Of a DNA stretch of 40,725 nt, positions 34,043 to 40,725 are shown piece by piece. Position numbers and translations under genes: made by a program. The notes under the pieces are model-generated. The model saw nothing but the letters and a program-made list of their open reading frames with translations, was not told where the DNA came from and made no database searches. The stretch comes from Planctomyces sp. (lineage in GTDB: Bacteria > Planctomycetota > Planctomycetia > Planctomycetales > Planctomycetaceae): contig SXXK01000489.1 in the NCBI GenBank assembly GCA_005791255.1, positions 1 to 40,725 on the forward strand, read 5' to 3'. Position 1 is the stretch's first letter. Each line of letters begins with the position of its first letter.

Positions 34043-36799
34043 ATGGTGCTGATGCGTGTGATTCCGGCGATACTGGTCCTGGTATCAATGGGTGCGGTTC
34101 GTGCGGCGGATCCTCCTGAAAAGATGGCGGCGATTGAGGGTGTGACGGAGTATCGTTTTGGGAATGGCGCGAGGGCGGCGCTGTTTCCTGATGCTTCACA
34201 GCCGACGATCACGGTGAACATGACTGTGCTTGTGGGATCTCGGCATGAGGGTTATGGCGAAGCCGGGATGGCGCATCTGCTGGAGCACCTGGTGTTCAAG
34301 GGGACTCCGACGTTTCGTGACGTGCCGAAGGCATTGCGTGATCACGGGGCCAGTTTCAACGGTACAACCAATCAGGATCGAACCAATTATTTTGAGACAC
34401 TTCCGGCGACGGATGAAAATCTTGAGTTTGCGATCCATCTGGAATGTGACCGTTTGGTCAACAGTTTCATTGATCGTGAGGATCTGCTGAAGGAGTTCAC
34501 GGTTGTTCGGAATGAGTTCGAGCGTGGTGAGAACAGTCCTGAGGGTGTGCTGTTTCAGCGAGTGATGGCAGCCGCTTATGAGTGGCACAACTACGGCCAG
34601 ACCACGATTGGAAATCGTTCGGACATTGAGCGGGTTCCCATTGAGAATCTGCAGGCGTTTTATCGTCGGTATTATCAGCCGGACAACGTGGTGCTGATTG
34701 TGACGGGGCGTTTTGAAGAGTCGAAGGCCCTGGAACTGCTGGGTAAGTATCTGGGATCAATACCGCGGCCGGAGCGTCGGCTGGATGCGACTTACACGGA
34801 AGAGCCGGCGCAGGATGGAGAGCGGGAAGTGATTCTGAGGCGTGTCGGTGGGGTGGGAGCAGTGGTAGCTGCGTATCACATGCCTGCGGCATCACATGAG
34901 GACTGGGCGGCTTTGTCGATTCTTGGGAGTGTGTTGTCGGAGACGAAGGTTGGCCGTCTGGACCGTGCTCTGGTGGAAACGAAGATTGCGACGAGTGCAT
35001 CCGGTCGATCGGACAGTTCGCATGATCCGGGTTTGTTCACATTTTCAGCGTCTCCGGTTGAGGGGCGTCTGAATGAAACTCGGGAGCTGCTGCTGAAGAC
35101 GATTGATGAACTTGGCAGTGTTGAGTTTTCGGCAGAGGAAGTGGAGCGTGCGAAGCTGCGTGCGAAGCGAGGTTCTGAGCAGTTGATGACCAGTGCAGCA
35201 GCGATGGCATCGGCGCTGAGTGGAGCGGCGTCGCTGGGTGACTGGCGCCTGCTGTTTCTGCAACGGGATCGTGTGCAGAGTGTGACGGCAGCGGATGTAA
35301 ATCGGGTCGCGGCGACGTATTTCAAGCCGTGGAATCGGACACTGGGTCTTTTCATCCCGTCGGATGCTCCCAGGCGTCTGACCATTCCCTCAGTGCCGTC
35401 GATTGCGGATGTGGTGAAGGACTACAAGGGTGGCGCTGCAGTAGCGGCGGGTGAAGCTTTTGATCCGACTCCGGAAAATCTGGACGCAAGGACTCGGATC
35501 ATTGAGGAGGACGGCCTGCGAATTGCGTTGCTTCCGAAGAAGAATCGTGGTGAGACAGTAGCGATGACTTTGGCGCTGCGTTATGGGAACGAGGAGTCTC
35601 TGAAGGATCAGGGGACGGCGGCTTCGATGATCCCATCCATGCTGATGGCTGGCACGAAGCGACTGGATCGTCAGGCGCTGCAGCAGGAGATGGACCGTTT
35701 GAATGTACAGATTGGTGGTGGTGGCGGAGGTGGGCGTGGACGTCGTGGTGGTCGTGGCGGTGGGGGTGGTGGCGGTGCTGCCGGAACTCTGTCGTTTTCG
35801 ATTGAAGCCCGTCGGGATTCACTGGAGAAGGGGATTTATCTGCTGGGTGAGATTCTTCGGGAGCCAGCGTTTCCGGCCGAAGAATTTGAGCAGATGCGTT
35901 TGCGTTCGGCCTCGATGATTGCATCGATGGAGTCGGATCCTGCGACACTGAGTTCTGAGTTATTGTCGCGCAGCCTGTCACAGTACCCGAAAGGGGATGT
36001 GCGTTATTCGATGACGATGACAGAGCGGAAGGAGGAACTGGAGTCAGTGACTTTGGATCAGTTGAAGTCTGTGTATCAGCAGCAGATGTCGGCAAGTCAT
36101 GCTGAGATAGCGATTGTGGGTGATTTCGAGGTGGAATCGGCGATGTCTGCTGTCCGAGAGATTCTGAAAGGCTGGAAGTCCGAGACTCCCTGGAAGGAGA
36201 TTTCCCGTGAGGCTCGTGCTGATGTGGAGGCGAAGAAGCAGGACATTGTGACACCTGATAAGGCGAACGCTGTGTTTCTGGCGGGTTTGTCATTTGCAAT
36301 GAATGACGATCATCCGGATGCGGCAGCGCTGCAATTGGGCAATTTCATTCTGGGTGGCGGGACGCTCAGTTCGCGTCTGGGTGATCGCATTCGACAGAAC
36401 GAGGGCCTTTCCTACGGTGTGAATTCTTCCGTGAGTATTCCGAGTACGGGGAATGATGCGCGGTTCGGCATCAATGCGATTACGAATCCGGCGAACATGA
36501 ATGCTGTGGAGAAAGCGGCGATGGAAGAGCTGGAGCGTTTTCTGAAGGATGGTCCGACAGCGAAGGAGTTGTCGGATGCTCAGACGGCCTGGCTGGAGTC
36601 CCGCAAGGTCTCACGTTCGAGTGACGGGGCGATTGCGGCGCAGCTGATTTCAAATCTGCATTTGTCGCGGAAGTTTGCGCGGGATGCGGAGGAGGAGCGT
36701 CGGATATCTGTGTTGACGCCGGAGCAGGTGCGAGATGCATTCCGGCGGCATATTGATCCGGCGAAGCTGGTTGTGGTTCGAGCTGGTGATTTGCGGTGA
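34043..36799 (+). CDS. M16 family zinc metallopeptidase (pitrilysin-like)
   Basis: A 918-aa exported protein (signal core VIPAILVLVSMGAVRAA) with two M16 halves. The N-terminal half has the inverted zinc site HLLEH (78-82). The third ligand E158 sits in VVRNEFERGEN, the family spacing. The C-terminal half (about 490-918) lacks HxxEH, as usual, but keeps the substrate-binding signature LSSRLGDRIRQNEGLSYGVNS. Such peptidases cleave short peptides inside a closed clamshell, here probably in the periplasm. Inside the second half, about 558-583, lies a Gly/Arg-rich insert (IGGGGGGGRGRRGGRGGG), which is not a family feature. ATG 34043 has GGGGAAAGG about 11 bases upstream; the track's GTG 34031 abuts that site. 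The divergent gap 33832-34042 shows no clear promoter hexamers. The GGT gene follows 51 bases later. Confidence 0.94.
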   Translation: MVLMRVIPAILVLVSMGAVRAADPPEKMAAIEGVTEYRFGNGARAALFPDASQPTITVNMTVLVGSRHEGYGEAGMAHLLEHLVFKGTPTFRDVPKALRDHGASFNGTTNQDRTNYFETLPATDENLEFAIHLECDRLVNSFIDREDLLKEFTVVRNEFERGENSPEGVLFQRVMAAAYEWHNYGQTTIGNRSDIERVPIENLQAFYRRYYQPDNVVLIVTGRFEESKALELLGKYLGSIPRPERRLDATYTEEPAQDGEREVILRRVGGVGAVVAAYHMPAASHEDWAALSILGSVLSETKVGRLDRALVETKIATSASGRSDSSHDPGLFTFSASPVEGRLNETRELLLKTIDELGSVEFSAEEVERAKLRAKRGSEQLMTSAAAMASALSGAASLGDWRLLFLQRDRVQSVTAADVNRVAATYFKPWNRTLGLFIPSDAPRRLTIPSVPSIADVVKDYKGGAAVAAGEAFDPTPENLDARTRIIEEDGLRIALLPKKNRGETVAMTLALRYGNEESLKDQGTAASMIPSMLMAGTKRLDRQALQQEMDRLNVQIGGGGGGGRGRRGGRGGGGGGGAAGTLSFSIEARRDSLEKGIYLLGEILREPAFPAEEFEQMRLRSASMIASMESDPATLSSELLSRSLSQYPKGDVRYSMTMTERKEELESVTLDQLKSVYQQQMSASHAEIAIVGDFEVESAMSAVREILKGWKSETPWKEISREARADVEAKKQDIVTPDKANAVFLAGLSFAMNDDHPDAAALQLGNFILGGGTLSSRLGDRIRQNEGLSYGVNSSVSIPSTGNDARFGINAITNPANMNAVEKAAMEELERFLKDGPTAKELSDAQTAWLESRKVSRSSDGAIAAQLISNLHLSRKFARDAEEERRISVLTPEQVRDAFRRHIDPAKLVVVRAGDLR
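35713..35790 (+). repeat. GGT/CGT-rich low-complexity tract encoding Gly/Arg
   Basis: About 75 bases of imperfect GGT, GGC and CGT triplets within the M16 gene encode a run of glycines with arginines. The frame is preserved through it. It looks like a triplet-repeat expansion and is the only marked low-complexity coding tract in the window. Confidence 0.75.
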
Positions 36800-36838
36800 C
36801 ATCATTGGTGTTGGTGCGTGGCTTGAGTTTCCGGGCTG

Positions 36839-36844
36839 AAGGAG
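36839..36844 (+). promoter_or_regulatory. ribosome binding site deciding a GTG start
   Basis: AAGGAG ends six bases before GTG 36851. This fixes the gamma-glutamyltransferase start at a GTG, in agreement with the signal peptide that follows. Confidence 0.75.
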
Positions 36845-36850
36845 CTGGAA

Positions 36851-38557
36851 GTGAGATCAGAAATCGGTGCTCTGGCTATTGTACTGATGCTGATGAGTTG
36901 CAGTTGTGCAGGCGCGGGGGATCGTCCGGCTGGGCGATCCTTCGCGACTCGTTCTGAAGTGATAGCACGTCACGGCATGGCGGCGACGAGTCAGCCGCTG
37001 GCGACGATGACGGCGGTTGATATTTTGCGGCGGGGTGGTTCGGCCGTGGATGCGGCGATAGCGGCAAATGCAGTGCTGTGCGTGGCTGAACCAACGGGTT
37101 GTGGGATAGGCGGGGATCTGTTTGCGATTGTCTGGGATTCCGGGACCGGCAGGCTGCACGGGTTGAACGGAAGTGGCAGATCGCCGATGGGTCTGACTGC
37201 TGAGGAATTTCGTCAGCGGGGGCTGTCACGGATTCCATCGTTTGGTGTGTTGCCGTTGTCCGTGCCTGGCTGTGTGGATGGCTGGTTTGAACTGCACGGC
37301 AGGTTTGGTCGGCTGCCGATGTCTGAGGTACTGGCGCCGGCCATCCGGTATGCTCGAGAGGGCATACCGGTGAGCGAGGTGATAGCCGAGGGCTGGCGGA
37401 GTGGTGAGACGGTCTTTCGTGATCAGCCGGGTTTTGCGGAGACTTTTCTGGTGAACGGCCGAGCGCCTCGGAAGGGCGACGTGTTCACCAATTCGGCCCT
37501 CGCTGACACATTGGAGCGGATCGTCGAGCATGGACGGGATGAGTTTTACCGTGGTTCAACCGCGGTGCGAATCTCAGATTTTGTGCGGCAGCATGGTGGG
37601 CACCTGTCGCTGGAGGATCTGCAGCAGCACAAGTCGGAGTGGGTGGCACCGGTTTCTGTAAATTACCGGGGCTATGATGTCTGGGAGCTGCCGCCGAACG
37701 GTCAGGGGATCGCAGCTTTACAGATGTTGAATCTGCTGAGCGGGTTTGACGTTGGCAAGGCTGGATTTGGCAGTGCGGACCATGTGCACTGGTTTGTGGA
37801 GGCGAAAAAGCTGGCGTTTGAGGACAGGGCCAGGTTATACGCTGACCCTCAGTTTGCAGCAGTTCCCGTGGCGGAGCTGATATCGACTGATTACGCTGAT
37901 CGACGTCGCGTGCTGATGAATTCGGAGCGTGCTGCGTCCAGCTATCCGGTTGGGATTCCGGCGGCGGTGGAGGAGGGCGATACAATTTACCTGACGACGG
38001 CAGATTCTGATCGAAACATGGTGTCATTGATACAGAGCAACTATCGGGGCTTCGGTTCGGGCGTTTGCCCGACGGGACTGGGTTTTTCCTTGCAGGATCG
38101 CGGGGAAATGTTTGATCTGCAGCCTGGTCGGATGAATTCCTATGCGCCTGGCAAGCGGCCGTTCCATACGATCATCCCGGCTTTTGTGACGAAGGATGGG
38201 CAGCCGTACATGAGTTTTGGGGTGATGGGTGGAGCGACGCAGCCGCAGGGCCATGTGCAGATACTGATGAATGTTCTGGATTTCGGAATGAACATTCAGG
38301 AGGCCGGTGACGCACCGCGAATTCTGCATTCCGGGTCATCGGAACCGACTGGTGAGCAGATGACAAACGGCGGTACTGTGGCGCTGGAATCAGGTTTTCC
38401 GGAGGGTTTATCAGAGCGTTTGAGTGAGCGGGGGCATGCTCTGAAGCCGGCGCGCGGGGAATTTGGCGGATATCAGGGGATTATGTACGACGCGGTGCGA
38501 GGAGTGTATTTCGGCGCCAGTGAGTCTCGAAAGGACGGCATGGCTGCCGGCTATTGA
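36851..38557 (+). CDS. ggt: gamma-glutamyltransferase
   Basis: A 568-aa protein of normal length. It hydrolyses or transfers the gamma-glutamyl group of glutathione and similar compounds in the periplasm. The N-terminus (ALAIVLMLMSCSCAG) is a signal peptide and may include a lipobox-like LMSC. Family motifs include ATMTAVDILRRGGSAVDAA and GCGIGGDLFAI. The self-cleavage site is at EEGDTIYLTTADSD, with T382 the expected nucleophile that starts the small subunit. Later come PFHTIIPAFV and FGVMGGATQPQGHVQ. The canonical TTH after cleavage reads TTA here, a substitution seen in part of the family. The start is GTG with AAGGAG six bases away. It follows the M16 protease, suggesting a peptide-scavenging pair, and converges with the second Tad cluster 17 bases downstream. 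Confidence 0.94.
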   Translation: MRSEIGALAIVLMLMSCSCAGAGDRPAGRSFATRSEVIARHGMAATSQPLATMTAVDILRRGGSAVDAAIAANAVLCVAEPTGCGIGGDLFAIVWDSGTGRLHGLNGSGRSPMGLTAEEFRQRGLSRIPSFGVLPLSVPGCVDGWFELHGRFGRLPMSEVLAPAIRYAREGIPVSEVIAEGWRSGETVFRDQPGFAETFLVNGRAPRKGDVFTNSALADTLERIVEHGRDEFYRGSTAVRISDFVRQHGGHLSLEDLQQHKSEWVAPVSVNYRGYDVWELPPNGQGIAALQMLNLLSGFDVGKAGFGSADHVHWFVEAKKLAFEDRARLYADPQFAAVPVAELISTDYADRRRVLMNSERAASSYPVGIPAAVEEGDTIYLTTADSDRNMVSLIQSNYRGFGSGVCPTGLGFSLQDRGEMFDLQPGRMNSYAPGKRPFHTIIPAFVTKDGQPYMSFGVMGGATQPQGHVQILMNVLDFGMNIQEAGDAPRILHSGSSEPTGEQMTNGGTVALESGFPEGLSERLSERGHALKPARGEFGGYQGIMYDAVRGVYFGASESRKDGMAAGY

Positions 38558-38574
38558 AGTTGGTGAGCAATCCT

Positions 38575-38964
38575 TTACTCTTTTCTCAGTGTGCAGGTTT
38601 CGCGTATGGAGTAGTTGGCGAAGTAACCGAGAGGGCTCCATGAGAACCCGCTGGATGGCACCTGAATGCTGACTGTGACCTCGGTATTTGTTTGTGTGAC
38701 TGAGATCACTGCTCCGGTACCCAGTCCGACCAGTCCCATTTGTCGCATGGCTTCCGTGGTTGCGTGTGTGGCGGTGTTTCCGGGGATTGCCGCTTTGCGA
38801 GCACCTTCGTAAGCGGCAAAGCCGATCGTGTGTCGTGCAAAATTCATGGACGCAAGGTCCAGAGCTCCGAAAAAGAGCAGCAGAATAATTGGTACCACGA
38901 GGGCAAATTCGACAGTCACGGCGCCGCGTCGTTCGGTGGAGCGTGACGGATTGCATCGTTTCAT
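38575..38964 (-). CDS. TadE-like pseudopilin
   Basis: A 129-aa protein with the TadE pattern: a basic N-terminus (STERRGAVTVEF) running into one membrane helix (ALVVPIILLLFFGALDLASM). The conserved glutamate is at the helix start. The segment FARHTIGFAAYEGARKAAI is like the region after the helix in TadE proteins. ATG 38964 gives the usual short N-terminus. ATG 38994, 10 codons earlier and five bases after the TadG-like stop, is also possible, and neither has a strong ribosome site. Probably co-transcribed with the two upstream genes and part of a Tad pilus or related surface structure. Confidence 0.82.
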   Translation of the reverse strand: MKRCNPSRSTERRGAVTVEFALVVPIILLLFFGALDLASMNFARHTIGFAAYEGARKAAIPGNTATHATTEAMRQMGLVGLGTGAVISVTQTNTEVTVSIQVPSSGFSWSPLGYFANYSIRETCTLRKE

Positions 38965-38999
38965 ACTATGTTTCCGGAGCAGTGCATCGTCCATCGGGA

Positions 39000-40229
39000 C
39001 TATTCGGTCAGGACGATGGAGACAGTTCGAGCGAGGTTGCGGAAGGTGGTGCGAAGTTGTTCTGCATTGGTGGCCTCATTGTATGAGCCTCCGGTAATGC
39101 TGGCGATATTTCGCAGGACGGTCTGCGAGCCTGTGAGCATACTGACGCAGTGGATTGCGACGCCTGCGCTGGCCGCATCTCTGGCGGCATCTTCGGGGTG
39201 ACGACAATTCGCCCAGACGCCGTCGGTGAAGAGGATGATGACTTTATTGCTTTGGACGAGGCTGTTGGAACCGGTGAGGACGCGAACGGCCTCGTCGATA
39301 CCGTCGGACAGTTTTGTATTGCCGATGAGGGGACCTGAAGAGAGTGATGTCATTCTGTCAGCGACGGCGGTGCGGTTGCTGCTCCAGGTAAAGGTCGAGG
39401 CATTTGGGAGGGGAATGTCGCAGCTGACGTCGGTGGAAGAGAGTCTGGGAAAGTAGGACTGTCGAGCAGCACTGCTCCATGTAACCAAACTGGTTCTGGG
39501 TGGCGATTGTGCGGCGCCGGCTTCGTCGAGAAAGACGTTGATGGCATCTCGCAGTGCAGCCCAGCGACTGAGGCTGGGATGTGGTGGGGAGTGATCATTC
39601 TGAATTGCTGTGCTGGGGTAGTAGGATCGCGGGTACAGGAGTGGATTTCCTGAAGGGTAGGCGTTGCTGTCGGATCGCAGGATCATGGATTGCGAGCGGT
39701 CGAGGCACAGGCAGATTTCGATCTCCTGGCGTCCGGCGGTGGCTTTTGCTGAGGTACTGAATCCGTCCCGGCCGGTCAGGGTTTTGAAGAACAATTCAAC
39801 CTGCGAGAAGATTCCACTGCCACCGACTTTTGACTGCACCTGCACAGCGTTGTAGGGTGACAAGCCGGCGTTGAAGTTCCATTGTCCATTCTGGCCGGCC
39901 ACTGCCTGACCTAAAACCACGTCATTCGGGCGGATTTGGAAGTCACGTCCGCCCACTTTGTTGAGGCTGGCAAATTGCACGGCGGCGGCGACAGCCTGAT
40001 CAGGATCGCGGGTGCGCGCGAGATTTTCGGCGCCTGCCTTCGCTGCAGCATCGGTGGCTGTGCGCAGTTCAGGGCGTATAAGCTGCATGTAGGCATAATC
40101 TATGGAAAAGGCGATTGTGATTCCGAATGCAACGAGCATTGAGGCAATGAGAGCATGGGCGGCACCACGGCGATCTGAGGCAGCGTGGGGATGGTGACAA
40201 ACCTGGCGGTTGAGACGTTTTGATTTCAT
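39000..40229 (-). CDS. TadG-like protein with von Willebrand factor A domain
   Basis: A 409-aa protein. A membrane helix near 27-48 (IASMLVAFGITIAFSIDYAYM) is followed by LRTATDAAAKAGAENLA, the Ala-rich segment typical of TadG. A von Willebrand A domain (about 170-400) has the metal-site motif CLDRSQS (D177, S179, S181) and LFTDGVWAN. TadG proteins have a vWA or similar domain in the periplasm and link the Tad machine to the envelope. GCGAGA lies a few bases before ATG 40229. It sits between two TadE-like genes on the same strand. Unlike the TadG-like protein at 12078, this one keeps the metal-binding site. Confidence 0.88.
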   Translation of the reverse strand: MKSKRLNRQVCHHPHAASDRRGAAHALIASMLVAFGITIAFSIDYAYMQLIRPELRTATDAAAKAGAENLARTRDPDQAVAAAVQFASLNKVGGRDFQIRPNDVVLGQAVAGQNGQWNFNAGLSPYNAVQVQSKVGGSGIFSQVELFFKTLTGRDGFSTSAKATAGRQEIEICLCLDRSQSMILRSDSNAYPSGNPLLYPRSYYPSTAIQNDHSPPHPSLSRWAALRDAINVFLDEAGAAQSPPRTSLVTWSSAARQSYFPRLSSTDVSCDIPLPNASTFTWSSNRTAVADRMTSLSSGPLIGNTKLSDGIDEAVRVLTGSNSLVQSNKVIILFTDGVWANCRHPEDAARDAASAGVAIHCVSMLTGSQTVLRNIASITGGSYNEATNAEQLRTTFRNLARTVSIVLTE

Positions 40230-40262
40230 AGTATGTCTCGCAGAAGGCGTTCAGCGGAGTGA

Positions 40263-40703
40263 TCAGAGTCGGGCCATTCTGACAACAGCAGAAACGTTTT
40301 GTCCGCTCATGAAGCTGACGGGGCCGAAGGAAAGATTGGAGGCGGAGGCCGTGACTGTGACGGTAATGGCCGTGCCTCGAGGTGTATCCTGTGTGACAGC
40401 AGGTGAGATCGAGATGGTGTAGTTTGGGGCGCGACGGGAAGTCATCACGCGAGCTGCACTCTGCAGAGCAAGACTGTTGTTGTCCCCGGGGGATGAAATG
40501 GACTTGGCAGCTTCAAATGCAGCGAGGTTCAGCGTTTGTTTCAGGAAAACGACATTCGCGAATTCCACGCCGGCAAATATCAGCAGCAGCAGAAATGGCA
40601 GGCAGACGGCCGTTTCAACCGTGGCGGCACCGGCCCGGGATTTCGGGTGATACCTGAAATGGCAACCTGAGGGCGTTGGGATCTGAGGAGATTTCCTTTT
40701 CAC
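40263..40703 (-). CDS. TadE-like pseudopilin
   Basis: A 146-aa protein with a basic N-terminus, then GAATVETAVCLPFLLLLIFAGVEFANVVF, the TadE-type helix with its conserved glutamate. LKQTLNLAAFEAAKSI follows, as in other TadE proteins. The start is GTG 40703, preceded by GAGGT five bases away; no ATG lies in a better position. It is the first gene of the three-gene minus-strand Tad cluster within the window; further genes may lie beyond the right edge. Confidence 0.84.
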   Translation of the reverse strand: MKRKSPQIPTPSGCHFRYHPKSRAGAATVETAVCLPFLLLLIFAGVEFANVVFLKQTLNLAAFEAAKSISSPGDNNSLALQSAARVMTSRRAPNYTISISPAVTQDTPRGTAITVTVTASASNLSFGPVSFMSGQNVSAVVRMARL

Positions 40704-40725
40704 AGCTACCTCGCAGCGGTGACCG

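Noticed and set aside
33832-34221. N-terminal extension of the 162-aa protein in the track
   Set aside because: It would overlap the M16 gene start on the other strand, and its residues look random compared with the charged N-terminus beginning at MAQHESE.
1-40725. CRISPR arrays, tRNA/rRNA genes, insertion sequences
   Set aside because: No regularly spaced repeats, no cloverleaf candidates in the gaps, and no transposase motifs were seen on reading both strands.

Overview
The window looks like a chromosomal segment of a planctomycete (phylum Planctomycetota, probably order Planctomycetales). The strongest evidence is the gene set: a PSD1-type cytochrome c/DUF1549/DUF1553 protein next to a DUF1501 protein, a large PVC-type membrane-bound dehydrogenase-like protein with HEAT repeats and a C-terminal CxxCH, an exported protein-L-isoaspartate methyltransferase, and several small proteins of planctomycete type. 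GC content is moderately high. No genus can be assigned from sequence alone. I see no rRNA, tRNA, CRISPR array, transposase or phage gene.

Layout. (1) 1-9152, minus strand: very large exported or membrane-anchored proteins of unknown function. The upstream one (1144 aa) ends one base before the next ORF, which stays open for more than 1900 codons and leaves the window. That second ORF looks like two proteins joined in frame, with membrane segments followed by a second signal peptide in the middle. The ORF track omits it because it has no stop in the window. (2) 9375-10148, minus: an inositol-monophosphatase-family enzyme. (3) 10515-13253, plus: a Tad/Flp-pilus accessory cluster (TadE-like, CpaB/RcpC-like, TadG-like). 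(4) 13416-19522, plus: a TlpA-type thioredoxin with a helical N-terminal region, ArgJ, an exported Pcm with an added C-terminal module, and an NHLRC2-like thioredoxin/NHL-repeat protein. (5) 19534-20407, minus: a DUF2878 membrane protein and a 99-aa conserved-type protein. They are divergent from (6) 20681-24810, plus: a DapA-family lyase resembling 1-pyrroline-4-hydroxy-2-carboxylate deaminase, an S46 dipeptidyl-peptidase with a DPP11-type arginine, and an SPFH/stomatin-like protein. (7) 25048-30171, plus: the PSD1 and DUF1501 pair, convergent with (8) 30190-33831, minus: the PmbDH-like protein and a 162-aa unknown protein. (9) 34043-38557, plus: an M16 zinc protease and a gamma-glutamyltransferase, convergent with (10) 38575-40703, minus: a second Tad-type cluster (TadE-like, TadG-like with a von Willebrand A domain, TadE-like).

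How the parts fit. Most products carry signal peptides or membrane anchors. The window is mainly an envelope and periplasm inventory: pilus-associated pseudopilins, thiol-redox proteins, exported peptidases (S46, M16, GGT), protein repair, and heme-containing oxidative proteins. ArgJ is a housekeeping biosynthetic enzyme and the IMPase-family protein a generic cytoplasmic phosphatase. Neither Tad cluster includes the ATPase, secretin or platform proteins, so these must lie elsewhere.

The best candidates for something undescribed are the tandem giant proteins with the internal signal peptide (1-9152) and the duplicated sandwich module inside the PSD1 protein. Start sites were re-chosen where the track used an upstream GTG or TTG. 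All functional names rest on motifs read by eye; no database search was run.
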